From contig DGSK01000023.1 in assembly GCA_002393955.1 (NCBI GenBank), positions 1 through 37,943 on the forward strand: a DNA stretch of 37,943 nt, given 5' to 3'. The position numbers were made by a program, and so were the translations under genes. Source of the DNA: Lachnospiraceae bacterium UBA4364. GTDB lineage: Bacteria > Bacillota > Clostridia > Lachnospirales > Lachnospiraceae. The notes under the pieces were generated by a model. The model was given only the letters and a program-made list of their open reading frames with translations, did no database searches and had not been told where the DNA came from. Positions 8,503 to 16,022 of the stretch are shown in pieces (position 1 is the first letter of the stretch; each line of letters begins with the position of its first letter).

Positions 8503-8847
8503 TAGTATTATAAAGGCTATGGCTGTAACTGTGCGTTATCTATCTACAAAGGAGCTGATGGGATATATCGTGCGTTATTACGGTTGGATGATGGTGATTC
8601 ATATTATCGTTATTACAATGCGGTCGTTTTAGGTAATGAGGACGTGGCATATTTATATTATGATGGAATTTATTATGATTTGCGGGGGGAATATCTCGAA
8701 CCGGGAACAGTATTGTTATGGTTTAAAAGAGAAGCTGGAAAGCTGGTAACTTACTGGGGGGAGATACTAGTGTGGTATGATTTTGGGACTTATGGGGAGT
8801 ATTTTCATATGACGCAGGAGACACCTGTAATAAGGTGGAAGTGGTAA
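8503..8847 (+). pseudogene. Small hypothetical protein, probably a 5'-truncated gene
   Basis: The frame is open from just after a TAG at about 8502 to TAA 8845-8847. No ATG lies in it; the first usable start is TTG at 8584, giving 87 residues without a convincing ribosome binding site. Residues before that TTG (KGADGIYRALLRLDDG) read as coding too, so the gene more likely lost its 5' end. It is rich in Tyr and Trp (YYRYYN, YLYYDGIYYDLRG). Family not recognised. The 8475-8583 gap holds only this open frame and the degenerate REP-like unit. Confidence 0.45.
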
Positions 8848-8875
8848 TGAAACGGACAGGAAAGATGTTTCAGGT

Positions 8876-9298
8876 ATGGAACCGTTTATTTATAATAAAA
8901 TTTTAGTATATCTGCTTCTGATAGTGTATGGCGTGATATTGGCATTTATCAAAACCATGCTTATAAAAGAAGTTAAGTTTAAAAAAGGTAAAAAGTTTCG
9001 TATACAGCCCCTGTTTTTAATTACTTCAGAAATTGAAGTTATGTATGTGAGATTCATAATGGAACAAATTGCGTCTGTAGAGGATATAATCAGAGGAAAT
9101 TCAGCATTTTTGGTTATTATCGGAGAATTGGAATATCTTTGGGCGCTGATAATTGTGGGAGAAACAGTATGGCTTCTGTTAAGGGTTGCAGATAGAAAGC
9201 AGGCAATGGGAACCATTGTGGGTGTCATGGCGTTAAATATCATTGGGGTAGTTGTATTTCTTTACGCCGGAAGAGTTTTCATGTTAGATCTGGTTTGA
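8876..9298 (+). CDS. Small integral membrane protein
   Basis: A 140-residue protein with about four hydrophobic stretches (residues 8-27, around 45-60, 80-103 and 111-131) and a basic loop KFKKGKKFR after the first helix. AGGAAAG at 8858-8864 can serve as ribosome binding site. It lies between a truncated gene and a gene that looks like the C-terminal half of the 16023 protein, so it may belong to a decayed set of membrane proteins. Function unknown. Confidence 0.6.
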   Translation: MEPFIYNKILVYLLLIVYGVILAFIKTMLIKEVKFKKGKKFRIQPLFLITSEIEVMYVRFIMEQIASVEDIIRGNSAFLVIIGELEYLWALIIVGETVWLLLRVADRKQAMGTIVGVMALNIIGVVVFLYAGRVFMLDLV

Positions 9299-9389
9299 CT
9301 GTGGAGAATATGGGGGTGTTTGAGCTTGTTTTTGTTTTATTATTTGCAGGAGGCTGAAGATTTGGGGAAAGAAAATAAAGACAATCCTT

Positions 9390-9764
9390 ATGCTTTTCAG
9401 GTATCCGCTTTCAAAAGCAAATTTAATATGTTTTGTCATTATTAATACTATTACTAATCTACCCTTGAATATTTGGCTTGTGGCTTATAGTGATGGTCCG
9501 GGGGTTGGAATAGCCTTTCTTGTAGCAGTATATTTTTTAGAACCTTTGATAATTGTTATTGAGGGCATATTCTTCGCCTGCGTTCTTAAAGATGCAGACG
9601 GAAAAAAGCATCCGATAAAGAGTGTTATTTATGGAGTGATAGCAAATATATTTAGTGCAGTAGTTGGCTTGCTTATTTTATCCCGAGGGAATTTTGTGGG
9701 AGTTTTAAATTTCATATCTTTTTGCTTTTCAACTGTTCTAATGTTTTATAAAGGGTTAGGCTGA
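9390..9764 (+). CDS. Membrane protein, likely 5'-truncated paralogue of the 16023 gene
   Basis: 124 residues, about four membrane segments. It starts FRYPLSKANLICFVIINT, which matches the middle of the 283-residue protein at 16023 (FRYPLTKRNEFSFLFINT), and the rest follows the same pattern: IEG.F.A..L.D..GK and a final Val/Ala-rich helix. The N-terminal outer domain of the paralogue is missing. The frame extends upstream of the ATG (LKIWGKKIKTIL) to a TGA near 9321, and ATG 9390 has no clear ribosome binding site. It is probably the surviving C-terminal part of a longer gene. Confidence 0.5.
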   Translation: MLFRYPLSKANLICFVIINTITNLPLNIWLVAYSDGPGVGIAFLVAVYFLEPLIIVIEGIFFACVLKDADGKKHPIKSVIYGVIANIFSAVVGLLILSRGNFVGVLNFISFCFSTVLMFYKGLG

Positions 9765-9838
9765 TTAGAAGCGAATAAGAAACGGAAAAATGGCTGATTT
9801 GATGAATTTCTGCATATTTTAATGATTGCAGAAAAATA

Positions 9839-9867
9839 TTGAAATATTTGGTTTATCATAGTATCCT
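9839..9867 (+). promoter_or_regulatory. Possible promoter of the abiE operon
   Basis: TTGAAA (9839-9844), 17-bp spacer, TATCCT (9862-9867). A weak -10. Just upstream (about 9807-9834) are TTTCTGCA/TGCAGAAA arms of a hairpin. AGGAGG precedes the start at 9888. Confidence 0.4.
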
Positions 9868-9887
9868 ATAGTAAATAGGAGGCAAAT

Positions 9888-10472
9888 ATGATGAACACAA
9901 TACTGCCGGTTGACAGTCATTTTTTTACGGTTGATAATCTTTTTGAAATGGGTCTTTCCTACTATAAGATAAAAAAACTTGTAGAAGAAGGCACCCTTGT
10001 AAAAGTGAATAAAAGTATGTACGAGAATGCAAACTATGAAGGCGAAGAATCAGATTATTCGGTTGTCGCTGCTTATGCACCTAAGGGCGTGGTTTGTATG
10101 CTTAGTGCGGCACGATATTACGGGCTGACGACATATCTTCCGGATGCGGTTGATATTGCTATAGAAAGAAGCATGAAAATATCCACTCTCCCGGATTGGC
10201 CAGATATAAATATATGGTATTTCCCAGAGAAGAGATACCTGTCGGGGATATGTGATGTTTCGGATAACAGCGGAAAATTCAAACTGTACGATGTCGAAAA
10301 AACAGTTGTGGATATTCTTTATTACCGTAATAAATTAGGAATAGATGAAACTAAAGAAATCCTGAAAAGCTATCTTAATAGAGAGGATAGAGACATTATC
10401 AAGCTTCATCGTTATGCGGAAGATCTCGGATGCAAGAGAATACTTGGAACATACCTGGAGGTGCTGCTATGA
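9888..10472 (+). CDS. abiEi: AbiEi family type IV antitoxin
   Basis: A 194-residue protein of the AbiEi type: an N-terminal winged-helix part (about residues 12-50, FTVDNLFEMGLSYYKIKKLV, then a wing ending KVNKSMYEN) and a C-terminal domain with LSAARYYGLTT and KLYDVEKTVVDILYYRNKLG, both characteristic of the family. Known family members repress their own operon and neutralise the partner nucleotidyltransferase without direct binding. AGGAGG lies 6 bases ahead of ATG. The stop TGA (10470-10472) overlaps the toxin start as ATGA, so the two are translationally coupled. Confidence 0.85.
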   Translation: MMNTILPVDSHFFTVDNLFEMGLSYYKIKKLVEEGTLVKVNKSMYENANYEGEESDYSVVAAYAPKGVVCMLSAARYYGLTTYLPDAVDIAIERSMKISTLPDWPDINIWYFPEKRYLSGICDVSDNSGKFKLYDVEKTVVDILYYRNKLGIDETKEILKSYLNREDRDIIKLHRYAEDLGCKRILGTYLEVLL

Positions 10473-11365
10473 ATAGCGTTGCATCTGTGAAAGCAAGACT
10501 TAAAAACAAAGGCATAGAATCAGGAAAGACTATGCAGGAAATGCTCACGTTATATGGGCTTGAGAGAACAATATACCGCCTGTCAATATCAAAGTATAGA
10601 GAATTTTTTACATTGAAGGGCGGTATATTTCTGTATGCACTTTATGAAGGCGATTATGCACGGGCAACAACAGACATTGACCTGCGTGCAGAACGTATCA
10701 GCAATGATGTAAATGACATGCAAAGTGTGTTTGAAGATGTTTTTTCAATTGAAGCTGATGATCCGTTACGGTTTGATCTTGATTCATTGAAAGTAAAGTC
10801 TATAACGGAGTTTAAGAAATATCATGGTGTGAATGTTTATATAAACTGTTTTCTAGATAGGACAAAGATAGACGTATCCATAGATATCGGTTTTGGCGAT
10901 GTTATTTATCCGGGGCGGACAGAGATGGAATTTCCGGTTGTCCTGAGTGATGAGGCACCGCAGATATATGCGTATTCTTTGTGTTCTTCAATTGCAGAAA
11001 AATTTGAAGCAATTGTTTCACTTGCCTATGACAATTCAAGGTTTAAGGATTATTATGATATATATGTGCTTTCGACGACCAGAGACTTTGAAGGAAAGGA
11101 ACTTAGGGAGGCTTGTAAAGAAACCTTTGAATACAGGAAAACGCCAATAAATGAGATAGTTGCTTTCGAAAAAGGATTTGCTAATGATCCGTTAAGACAG
11201 TCCAGATGGAATTCATTTGTGAAAAAGAAAAAGCCGCTTCTTAAAATATCATTAGAAGATACAATATCCGTTATTGAAGGATTTCTTGGACCGGTTGCGG
11301 ATTCGATAGTAAAGGAAACTGATTTTGAAGGAAAATGGTCATGTGAGAATAAAATGTGGCTATGA
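10469..11365 (+). CDS. abiEii: AbiEii/AbiGii family nucleotidyltransferase toxin
   Basis: The likely start is ATG 10469, which overlaps the antitoxin stop and follows GGAGGTG at 10456-10462. An in-frame ATG at 10430 lies inside abiEi and lacks these signals. The product has 298 residues. Signature motifs are all present: LKGG (residues 49-52), RATTDIDL with Asp69 and Asp71 as metal ligands, KIDVSIDIGFGD around 133-144, AEKFEAIV around 176-183 and RFKDYYDIY with Asp194 and Asp197. Family toxins transfer nucleotides from a triphosphate to RNA targets and block growth, for instance on phage infection. The gene looks intact. Confidence 0.88.
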   Translation: MNSVASVKARLKNKGIESGKTMQEMLTLYGLERTIYRLSISKYREFFTLKGGIFLYALYEGDYARATTDIDLRAERISNDVNDMQSVFEDVFSIEADDPLRFDLDSLKVKSITEFKKYHGVNVYINCFLDRTKIDVSIDIGFGDVIYPGRTEMEFPVVLSDEAPQIYAYSLCSSIAEKFEAIVSLAYDNSRFKDYYDIYVLSTTRDFEGKELREACKETFEYRKTPINEIVAFEKGFANDPLRQSRWNSFVKKKKPLLKISLEDTISVIEGFLGPVADSIVKETDFEGKWSCENKMWL

Positions 11366-11422
11366 GGAATCAGGAAAAAGACAATCAAATTTACATCGAA
11401 AGGAAAAAAGCGGACTGATCTC

Positions 11423-11669
11423 ATGAATATTGAGGAATTCAACTTTTTATGGACAACAAAAAAGGAAGATTATGTTCTTGTAAATACAGAGCATGGATAC
11501 GGGATTGTAGATAAAAAAAGAGAAAAGAGTTCTCTGTATATCAGATGAGAATCTTTCGCAGGCGGTAATTCAAAAAATGATAGCCGAAGGTACTAAAATA
11601 TATGAGGATATTTGGTGTAAAACTTGTTGTATACCGGACGGCCCCCGATTATTGTTTTTAAAGGCTTAA
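11423..11669 (+). pseudogene. Frameshifted small hypothetical gene
   Basis: An ATG at 11423 opens 41 residues (MNIEEFNFLWTTKKEDYVLV...) ending at TGA 11546-11548. The frame shifted by one carries a fitting continuation (DENLSQAVIQKMIAEGTKIY) from 11544 to TAA 11667-11669. One base insertion or deletion near 11543 would join them into one ~80-residue protein. Family not recognised. Its position after the AbiE pair suggests decayed accessory DNA. Confidence 0.5.
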
Positions 11670-11670
11670 C

Positions 11671-11808
11671 AGAGGACGGTTATATCATGTAGAGTGCCAG
11701 TCGAACCCGGACCGTACAATGGCAATCCATATGTTCGAATATGGTATGCAGATCGGAATGGAGCGTGCCAGAAAGAAGAAGGATTATATTTATGTAGGGT
11801 TATCGTAA
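11671..11808 (+). pseudogene. Remnant of a PD-(D/E)XK (Rpn-type) nuclease gene
   Basis: One frame from 11671 to TAA 11806-11808 encodes LYHVECQSNPDRTMAIHMFE and then YGMQIGMERARKKKDYIYV. From memory, this is the conserved region around the catalytic E.Q of Rpn/PD-(D/E)XK-type proteins that are abundant in Lachnospiraceae (YH.ECQS...MA.RMFEY). No start codon in frame and most of the gene is missing. An overlapping 76-residue frame at 11694-11924 looks non-coding. A protein search with this fragment would settle the family. Confidence 0.5.
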
Positions 11809-11830
11809 CAATAATGTCTTTTTTGTACAA

Positions 11831-11938
11831 AAAAATGTCTATTTCTGCAGAACTGCAGTGTAGGCATTTTTTAATTGCTATAATACAGGAAGTGAAAAAG
11901 TTACCGCTCAGGTGCGTATATTGACCACTCAGGTGAAA
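11831..11938 (+). repeat. Dispersed regulatory cassette, copy 1
   Basis: 108 bp matching 14984-15090 with a few substitutions and one indel. In order: imperfect inverted repeat AAAAATGTCTATTTCTGCAG / CTGCAGTGTAGGCATTTTT with a T-run; extended -10 promoter TGCTATAAT (11876-11884); two 12-bp direct repeats ACCGCTCAGGTG and ACCACTCAGGTG with a 21-bp period (11902-11934). It lies upstream of the gene at 12093, with a terminator-like hairpin (12008-12030) in between. Confidence 0.8.
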
Positions 11939-12007
11939 AGCGCCGCAGCATATTTAAAATGCTTTTAAGCTGTGATATGGTAAAGACTATATAGGCCGTT
12001 TATATGT

Positions 12008-12030
12008 AATGTCCGACCGGACATTTTTAT
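12008..12030 (+). terminator. Short hairpin terminator or attenuator
   Basis: AATGTCC-GACC-GGACATT followed by TTTAT. It lies between the cassette promoter at 11884 and the gene at 12093, so transcripts from that promoter may end here as an RNA of roughly 140 nt or be attenuated. The surrounding gap (11939-12092) holds nothing else recognised. Confidence 0.5.
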
Positions 12031-12092
12031 TAAATTGGAAAAGGGATGTATATAAACTATGAGGATTGATGATTGCGAAGAGGTGACAAACC

Positions 12093-12701
12093 ATGTTAAC
12101 GCTGGAAGACATACTATTTATATTTATAGTTTACCTATGTGTTTTTCTTGAAAACTTTTGGCTGCTTATACTTATGTTTGTGCTGTTTGCGGCTGGGGTT
12201 ATTTTTGCTTTATTACTTATTCGGAAGAAAGGTGTTTCAGGAAAGATTATAGGAATATCAATAGGGGTACTGGTAGGGATAGTATTTCCCATAGTTTTAC
12301 TTATGACTGTGTTGCAAAGCGATTTTGTAAAAAGCAGGAAAAATGTGGACAAGGACTGGCTTATGGGAAAAACTCTCGAACAGATAGAAGCGAGATATTC
12401 ATGTCCGGAATACTATAAAAGTAAGAAAATAACGAATCCTGATTATCATTTTGCATGCAGAGAGATTTATGATTGGGAATGGTTTGATGGCTGCGAAAGT
12501 GATTATCAATATATTGTTTCGCTGGATGATTCGGGCAGAGTAAATAATATTGTGGTTTATGATAACAACTATGACTTTCCCGGCGCAGTGAATGATCATA
12601 GTCATGATAAATATGAAGACAGATGGGACATTATATTTACCTATAAGCTATTATCCTTCTCCCCGTCTTTCAGAGGGCCGGTAAATGATAAAAATAAATA
12701 A
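12093..12701 (+). CDS. Membrane protein with C-terminal outer domain
   Basis: A 202-residue protein with hydrophobic segments at about residues 6-45 (two helices) and 53-75, then a soluble part beginning DKDWLMGKTLEQIEARYS, a pattern like the SmpA/BamE-type WLxGKTxxEIxxxYG motif often found in lipoproteins of this group; that comparison is from memory. GAGGTG precedes the ATG. The stop TAA (12699-12701) is also the first three bases of a REP-like element. It is followed by the sensor kinase gene. Role unknown. Confidence 0.65.
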   Translation: MLTLEDILFIFIVYLCVFLENFWLLILMFVLFAAGVIFALLLIRKKGVSGKIIGISIGVLVGIVFPIVLLMTVLQSDFVKSRKNVDKDWLMGKTLEQIEARYSCPEYYKSKKITNPDYHFACREIYDWEWFDGCESDYQYIVSLDDSGRVNNIVVYDNNYDFPGAVNDHSHDKYEDRWDIIFTYKLLSFSPSFRGPVNDKNK

Positions 12702-12720
12702 GAACCGTCCCCTTGTCTTA
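12699..12720 (+). repeat. REP-like element, shortened copy
   Basis: TAAG directly followed by AACCGTCCCCTTGTCTTA. Compared with the copy at 361-389 about seven bases of the left half are missing. It again begins with the TAA stop codon of the gene before it. Confidence 0.7.
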
Positions 12721-12809
12721 TAGACTGCTTCGGTAGCGGTGTTTCCTGCCGGCAGGATGGGAGAGGACAAGGCCGGAAAAAGCATGGACAGTAGTGGAAG
12801 GGGGCTTAG

Positions 12810-14090
12810 ATGGAATTATTTCTGCAGCTGGCAGTATGTGTGTTTGACAAGTTTTTGGAGTTTAACTATCTGAACAGTGTTCTGCCGAGAAGGAAAAATA
12901 TATCTTCCGTTATGGCGGGATTTATTCTGGTGGTTCTCGGATGTGTTACATTGGGCGTAAATCTCCTGGAGAATTCGACGCTGAATCTGATCGGGTCAAG
13001 TATCCTGGCTGTGCTGATCATTGTCACTATTTTTGATGTGACATGGAAAGATGTTGTAGTAAGGTTTTTTATACTCACAATCTGTTCGATGAGTTCAGAA
13101 CTGCTGGTATGTATATTGTATGATGTCGATCTGAACAGCACGGTCAGCGTGCCCTGGATCGATATGCTTGCGGCGATGTTAAGGGGTGTGATGTATTATG
13201 CCATCAGCAGAAACAGGGGGACTGACGGCGGTGAGAGGAAATATTTTTTTCTGCTTAAGATAATGTACCCCGTGATAACGGCGATATTAATTTTTCTGAT
13301 AAGCCGTCTTTTAATGTCAACTGGTGGAAAAAGCTATGGAATTGAATGGGGGATCATGCTGCTGATGGGCGCGAATATCATATCCTTCAGGTTCATAGAA
13401 AAAGCCGTGGATATGATCAGGGAAAAAGAATCGTACCAGAGGGCGTCGGAAGCTAACGCATTGAAGGTGGAACGGTATGAAGAGCTGGAGCGTGAGCAGA
13501 AGGCGTGGATGCAGAGGGAACACGACCTGTCGAAGCACCTGACGGCGATAGGCGGTCTTGCAAAGGAAAAAAAGGATCAGGAGATACTGGATATACTGGA
13601 CGGCATACGGGTGCAGATTGGGGAGATACAGGATGCCTATTATGTGAAAAACGGTGTTGTTAATGCACTGCTGAAAGTAAAATTATCCGAGGCCAGGCGT
13701 GAAGGGATCAGTGTGGACTTTTATGCCGAGCCAAATATAAGTCTGGACGATTATGATATAGGCGATATGATCGCAATCATCGGAAACCAGTTTGAAAACG
13801 CTATCGAGGCGTCGGGACGGTGCGAAGGAGAAAAGAAAATATGGGCAAGGTATTACTGCCTTGACAACAGACAGATAGTCCTGGAAATGGAGAATTCGTT
13901 TATGGATGTACCGATGAAAGCAGGCGTTATGAACAGCACTTCCAAGGCGGATAATGAAAGACACGGAATGGGGATGCGGATAATAAGAGAGACCGTCGAT
14001 CGGAATGAGGGGCTTTTCTATACGGATAAGGTTAACGGGTTTTTTAGAAGCGTCATAGTGCTGCCGCAAAAGGAAAAGGTGATTTGTTAG
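12810..14090 (+). CDS. GHKL-domain sensor histidine kinase (AgrC-like)
   Basis: A 426-residue protein. About six membrane segments in residues 1-195 form the sensor part, then a linker helix (about 195-235). The phospho-acceptor is His238 in QREHDLSKH, the pattern of AgrC/LytS-related kinases. The ATPase domain has the N box around Asn330 (NQFENAIEA) and a G box with HGMGM (385-389); the D box is not obvious, as usual in the GHKL_5 group. GAAGGGGG is the ribosome binding site. The partner regulator lies on the opposite strand with stop codons overlapping by 4 bp, so the pair cannot share one mRNA. No AgrB or AgrD-like peptide gene was found nearby, so the signal is unknown. Confidence 0.88.
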   Translation: MELFLQLAVCVFDKFLEFNYLNSVLPRRKNISSVMAGFILVVLGCVTLGVNLLENSTLNLIGSSILAVLIIVTIFDVTWKDVVVRFFILTICSMSSELLVCILYDVDLNSTVSVPWIDMLAAMLRGVMYYAISRNRGTDGGERKYFFLLKIMYPVITAILIFLISRLLMSTGGKSYGIEWGIMLLMGANIISFRFIEKAVDMIREKESYQRASEANALKVERYEELEREQKAWMQREHDLSKHLTAIGGLAKEKKDQEILDILDGIRVQIGEIQDAYYVKNGVVNALLKVKLSEARREGISVDFYAEPNISLDDYDIGDMIAIIGNQFENAIEASGRCEGEKKIWARYYCLDNRQIVLEMENSFMDVPMKAGVMNSTSKADNERHGMGMRIIRETVDRNEGLFYTDKVNGFFRSVIVLPQKEKVIC

Positions 14091-14851
14091 AGCCGCTGGT
14101 TGCGGTATTTTTCTGTTGAGTATTCAAGTATGTCTTCGCGGAATTTCTTTACCTTGCTTCTGGCAATATTGAGCTCTGTTTTGTCCAGGAGAGTTATGAC
14201 ATTGTAATTCGATTTCCAAACATATTTTAAATTTACAAGATAGCTGTTGTGAGGAAGCGAAAAATGGTAAGGGGAGAGAATGTGCTGCAGTTCCTGAAGG
14301 GATTGTCTGACTGTAAGGCGGTCTGTATAGTATTTTTCCTGTGCATATTCCGACAGGAACACATCACAGTATCCGCGTTGTCTTGCTATATAGGTGATAT
14401 CATTGACAGGCAGATGTATCATTTCCCCACCTTGATAAACAAGCAGATCAAGCTCCGGCCGGCGTTCCTTTAGGTGCTGCAGTGTTTCGTGAAGGATTTT
14501 TGCTATTTCTGTGTCGGGCAGTTCTTTTTTTATATACCTGAATGGGGTATGGAACAGTACTTCGGGCGTGATGTCATATACCCCGGAACAGAAGATAAGG
14601 ATCGCATTAGAAAAATACTGCCTGAATGTCTCGGCGGCGTCATAACCGTTTATATCATTGGAATTGGGAAACTGTATATCCATGAGAAGTATGTCTATCT
14701 TGGGGATATGACGGACATCATTCAGGAAAACAGGAAGATCGGTGTAGGTATGAAAGCTATAGTCGGATCCGTTTTCAATTACTGAACCAAGCAGATCTTT
14801 TATTCTTTTGATGAAAAATACATCATCGTCGCACAGATATATATCGTACAT
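14087..14851 (-). CDS. LytTR-family response regulator
   Basis: A 254-residue protein. The receiver domain spans residues 1-125 with acidic residues CDDD (7-10), phospho-acceptor Asp58 in LLMDIQFP and the conserved Lys in RYIKKE. A LytTR DNA-binding domain follows (about 145-245; YIARQRGYCDVFL, then SLPHNSYLVNLKYV). Such regulators bind tandem imperfect repeats upstream of targets. It is transcribed toward the kinase gene; the ends overlap by 4 bp (14087-14090). TAAGGA sits 10 bases before the ATG. Probable targets are unknown. The cassette copy at 14984 lies upstream of its start on the other strand. Confidence 0.88.
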   Translation of the reverse strand: MYDIYLCDDDVFFIKRIKDLLGSVIENGSDYSFHTYTDLPVFLNDVRHIPKIDILLMDIQFPNSNDINGYDAAETFRQYFSNAILIFCSGVYDITPEVLFHTPFRYIKKELPDTEIAKILHETLQHLKERRPELDLLVYQGGEMIHLPVNDITYIARQRGYCDVFLSEYAQEKYYTDRLTVRQSLQELQHILSPYHFSLPHNSYLVNLKYVWKSNYNVITLLDKTELNIARSKVKKFREDILEYSTEKYRNQRL

Positions 14852-14983
14852 TATGTCAATCCTTACTTCTCAATCCTGCTGTATAAATGTGTTTCTGTTT
14901 CACATTGAGTATAAGATACCATATTGCGACATATATTGATAGACGATTTAAAACAATTAGCTAAATTCGTCAAATATGCACGT

Positions 14984-15090
14984 AAAAATGTCTATTTCTG
15001 CAGAACTGCAGTGCAGGCATTTTTTAATTGTTATAATACATCGAGGGAAAAGTTACCGCTCATGTGCGTATATTGACCGCTCAGGTGAAA
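14984..15090 (+). repeat. Dispersed regulatory cassette, copy 2
   Basis: 107 bp matching 11831-11938. It has the same hairpin with T-run, the extended -10 TGTTATAAT (15029-15037) and the two direct repeats ending CTCATGTG and CTCAGGTG. It lies 112 bp upstream of the membrane protein at 15202. The gap 14852-15201 otherwise holds the leader of the divergent LytTR gene. Confidence 0.8.
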
Positions 15091-15201
15091 TCTCTGAAGC
15101 TGTATTCTAACCGAATAAAATTAGTGTTAAGATATGGGAAAAGGCAACTGGATTTCGGAGTTATATCCGGGGGAGATAATTAAGGAGAGGCTGGTTTAGA
15201 G

Positions 15202-15990
15202 ATGGCGGATATTGAAAATGACAAATCTGATAATAAAAAAGATACCGGGATGATAATCTTTGCGGCAGTAGTGGCAAAGATAAAAGTTTATATGGAATTC
15301 GCAATGGCTGCGATAATTATTTTATTTCTGGTATTTGTTGTATTTCCAATTATTGGTCTTCTCATGTGGCACGGAGTAGGAACCGTGAAAATACCTGACC
15401 CTGATGATATGACGGAGGACTGTAGGGAAATATATGATATGTTTAAAGCTAATTCATATGAAGGGACCGAAATATGGTGGGTGAGTACGCACGAAGATGG
15501 TGGTGACGAATATATTGCTATTGATTTTGACGGGATACCGCGGAATCCGGCAGTTATAAAACAAGTGATAGATGATCTGACAATTTATTATGACGAAAGA
15601 TGTCCGGTGGGTAATCTGGAAAAGTGCCGTATTACTTTTGATGAGGTCGGGTACGATAGTGGAGATTACCCGATTAGCGCAAGAAACTATGTTGATGAAA
15701 GAGATGAGTATCATCCTGAATGGCAGAAATATGCGAATGGAACTTATGGAAAATGGTGGATCTACCGCCCTTTTGTAAATGACTGGAAAGACCTTGAAGA
15801 GACCTTAAGTTTTTCAGAAGGTCTATATTGCTTAATTTATGACTGTTCTGATATTTCCGAAGCAGATTCGGAAGCCTGGCCTAATTTGAAATATATCAGG
15901 TTAGAGTATTATGGTGAAGATGCTGATGTATATGAGCAGGAACTGAAGGAATTATTCCCGAACGCGGAGGTTCATGTGGGAGAATATTGA
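15202..15990 (+). CDS. Membrane-anchored hypothetical protein
   Basis: A 262-residue protein with a charged cytoplasmic N-terminus, one strong membrane segment (about residues 33-57, AMAAIIILFLVFVVFPIIGL) and an outer domain rich in Asp, Glu, Tyr and Trp. No catalytic motif recognised. Ahead of the ATG the sequence has only a modest GAGAGG. The regulatory cassette copy 2 lies upstream with its promoter pointing to this gene, and the gene at 16023 follows 32 bp downstream, so the two may share a transcript. Confidence 0.65.
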   Translation: MADIENDKSDNKKDTGMIIFAAVVAKIKVYMEFAMAAIIILFLVFVVFPIIGLLMWHGVGTVKIPDPDDMTEDCREIYDMFKANSYEGTEIWWVSTHEDGGDEYIAIDFDGIPRNPAVIKQVIDDLTIYYDERCPVGNLEKCRITFDEVGYDSGDYPISARNYVDERDEYHPEWQKYANGTYGKWWIYRPFVNDWKDLEETLSFSEGLYCLIYDCSDISEADSEAWPNLKYIRLEYYGEDADVYEQELKELFPNAEVHVGEY

Positions 15991-16022
15991 TATAAACACA
16001 AAATGCGAGGAACGAGAGAAAT

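Noticed and set aside
10430..10468. Earlier ATG for abiEii
   Set aside because: It lies well inside abiEi. The ATG at 10469 has GGAGGTG ahead and the ATGA overlap typical of this operon.
11694..11924. 76-residue plus-strand frame beginning MPVEPGPYNGNPYVRIW
   Set aside because: The overlapping frame reads HVECQSNPDRTMAIHMFEYG, which fits a known protein family, so this one is an out-of-frame shadow. It also runs into the repeated cassette.
11831..15090. The two cassette copies as ends of one composite transposon
   Set aside because: They are in direct orientation, no transposase lies between them and no target duplication was found. Independent insertions or shared regulatory sites are simpler, though not excluded.
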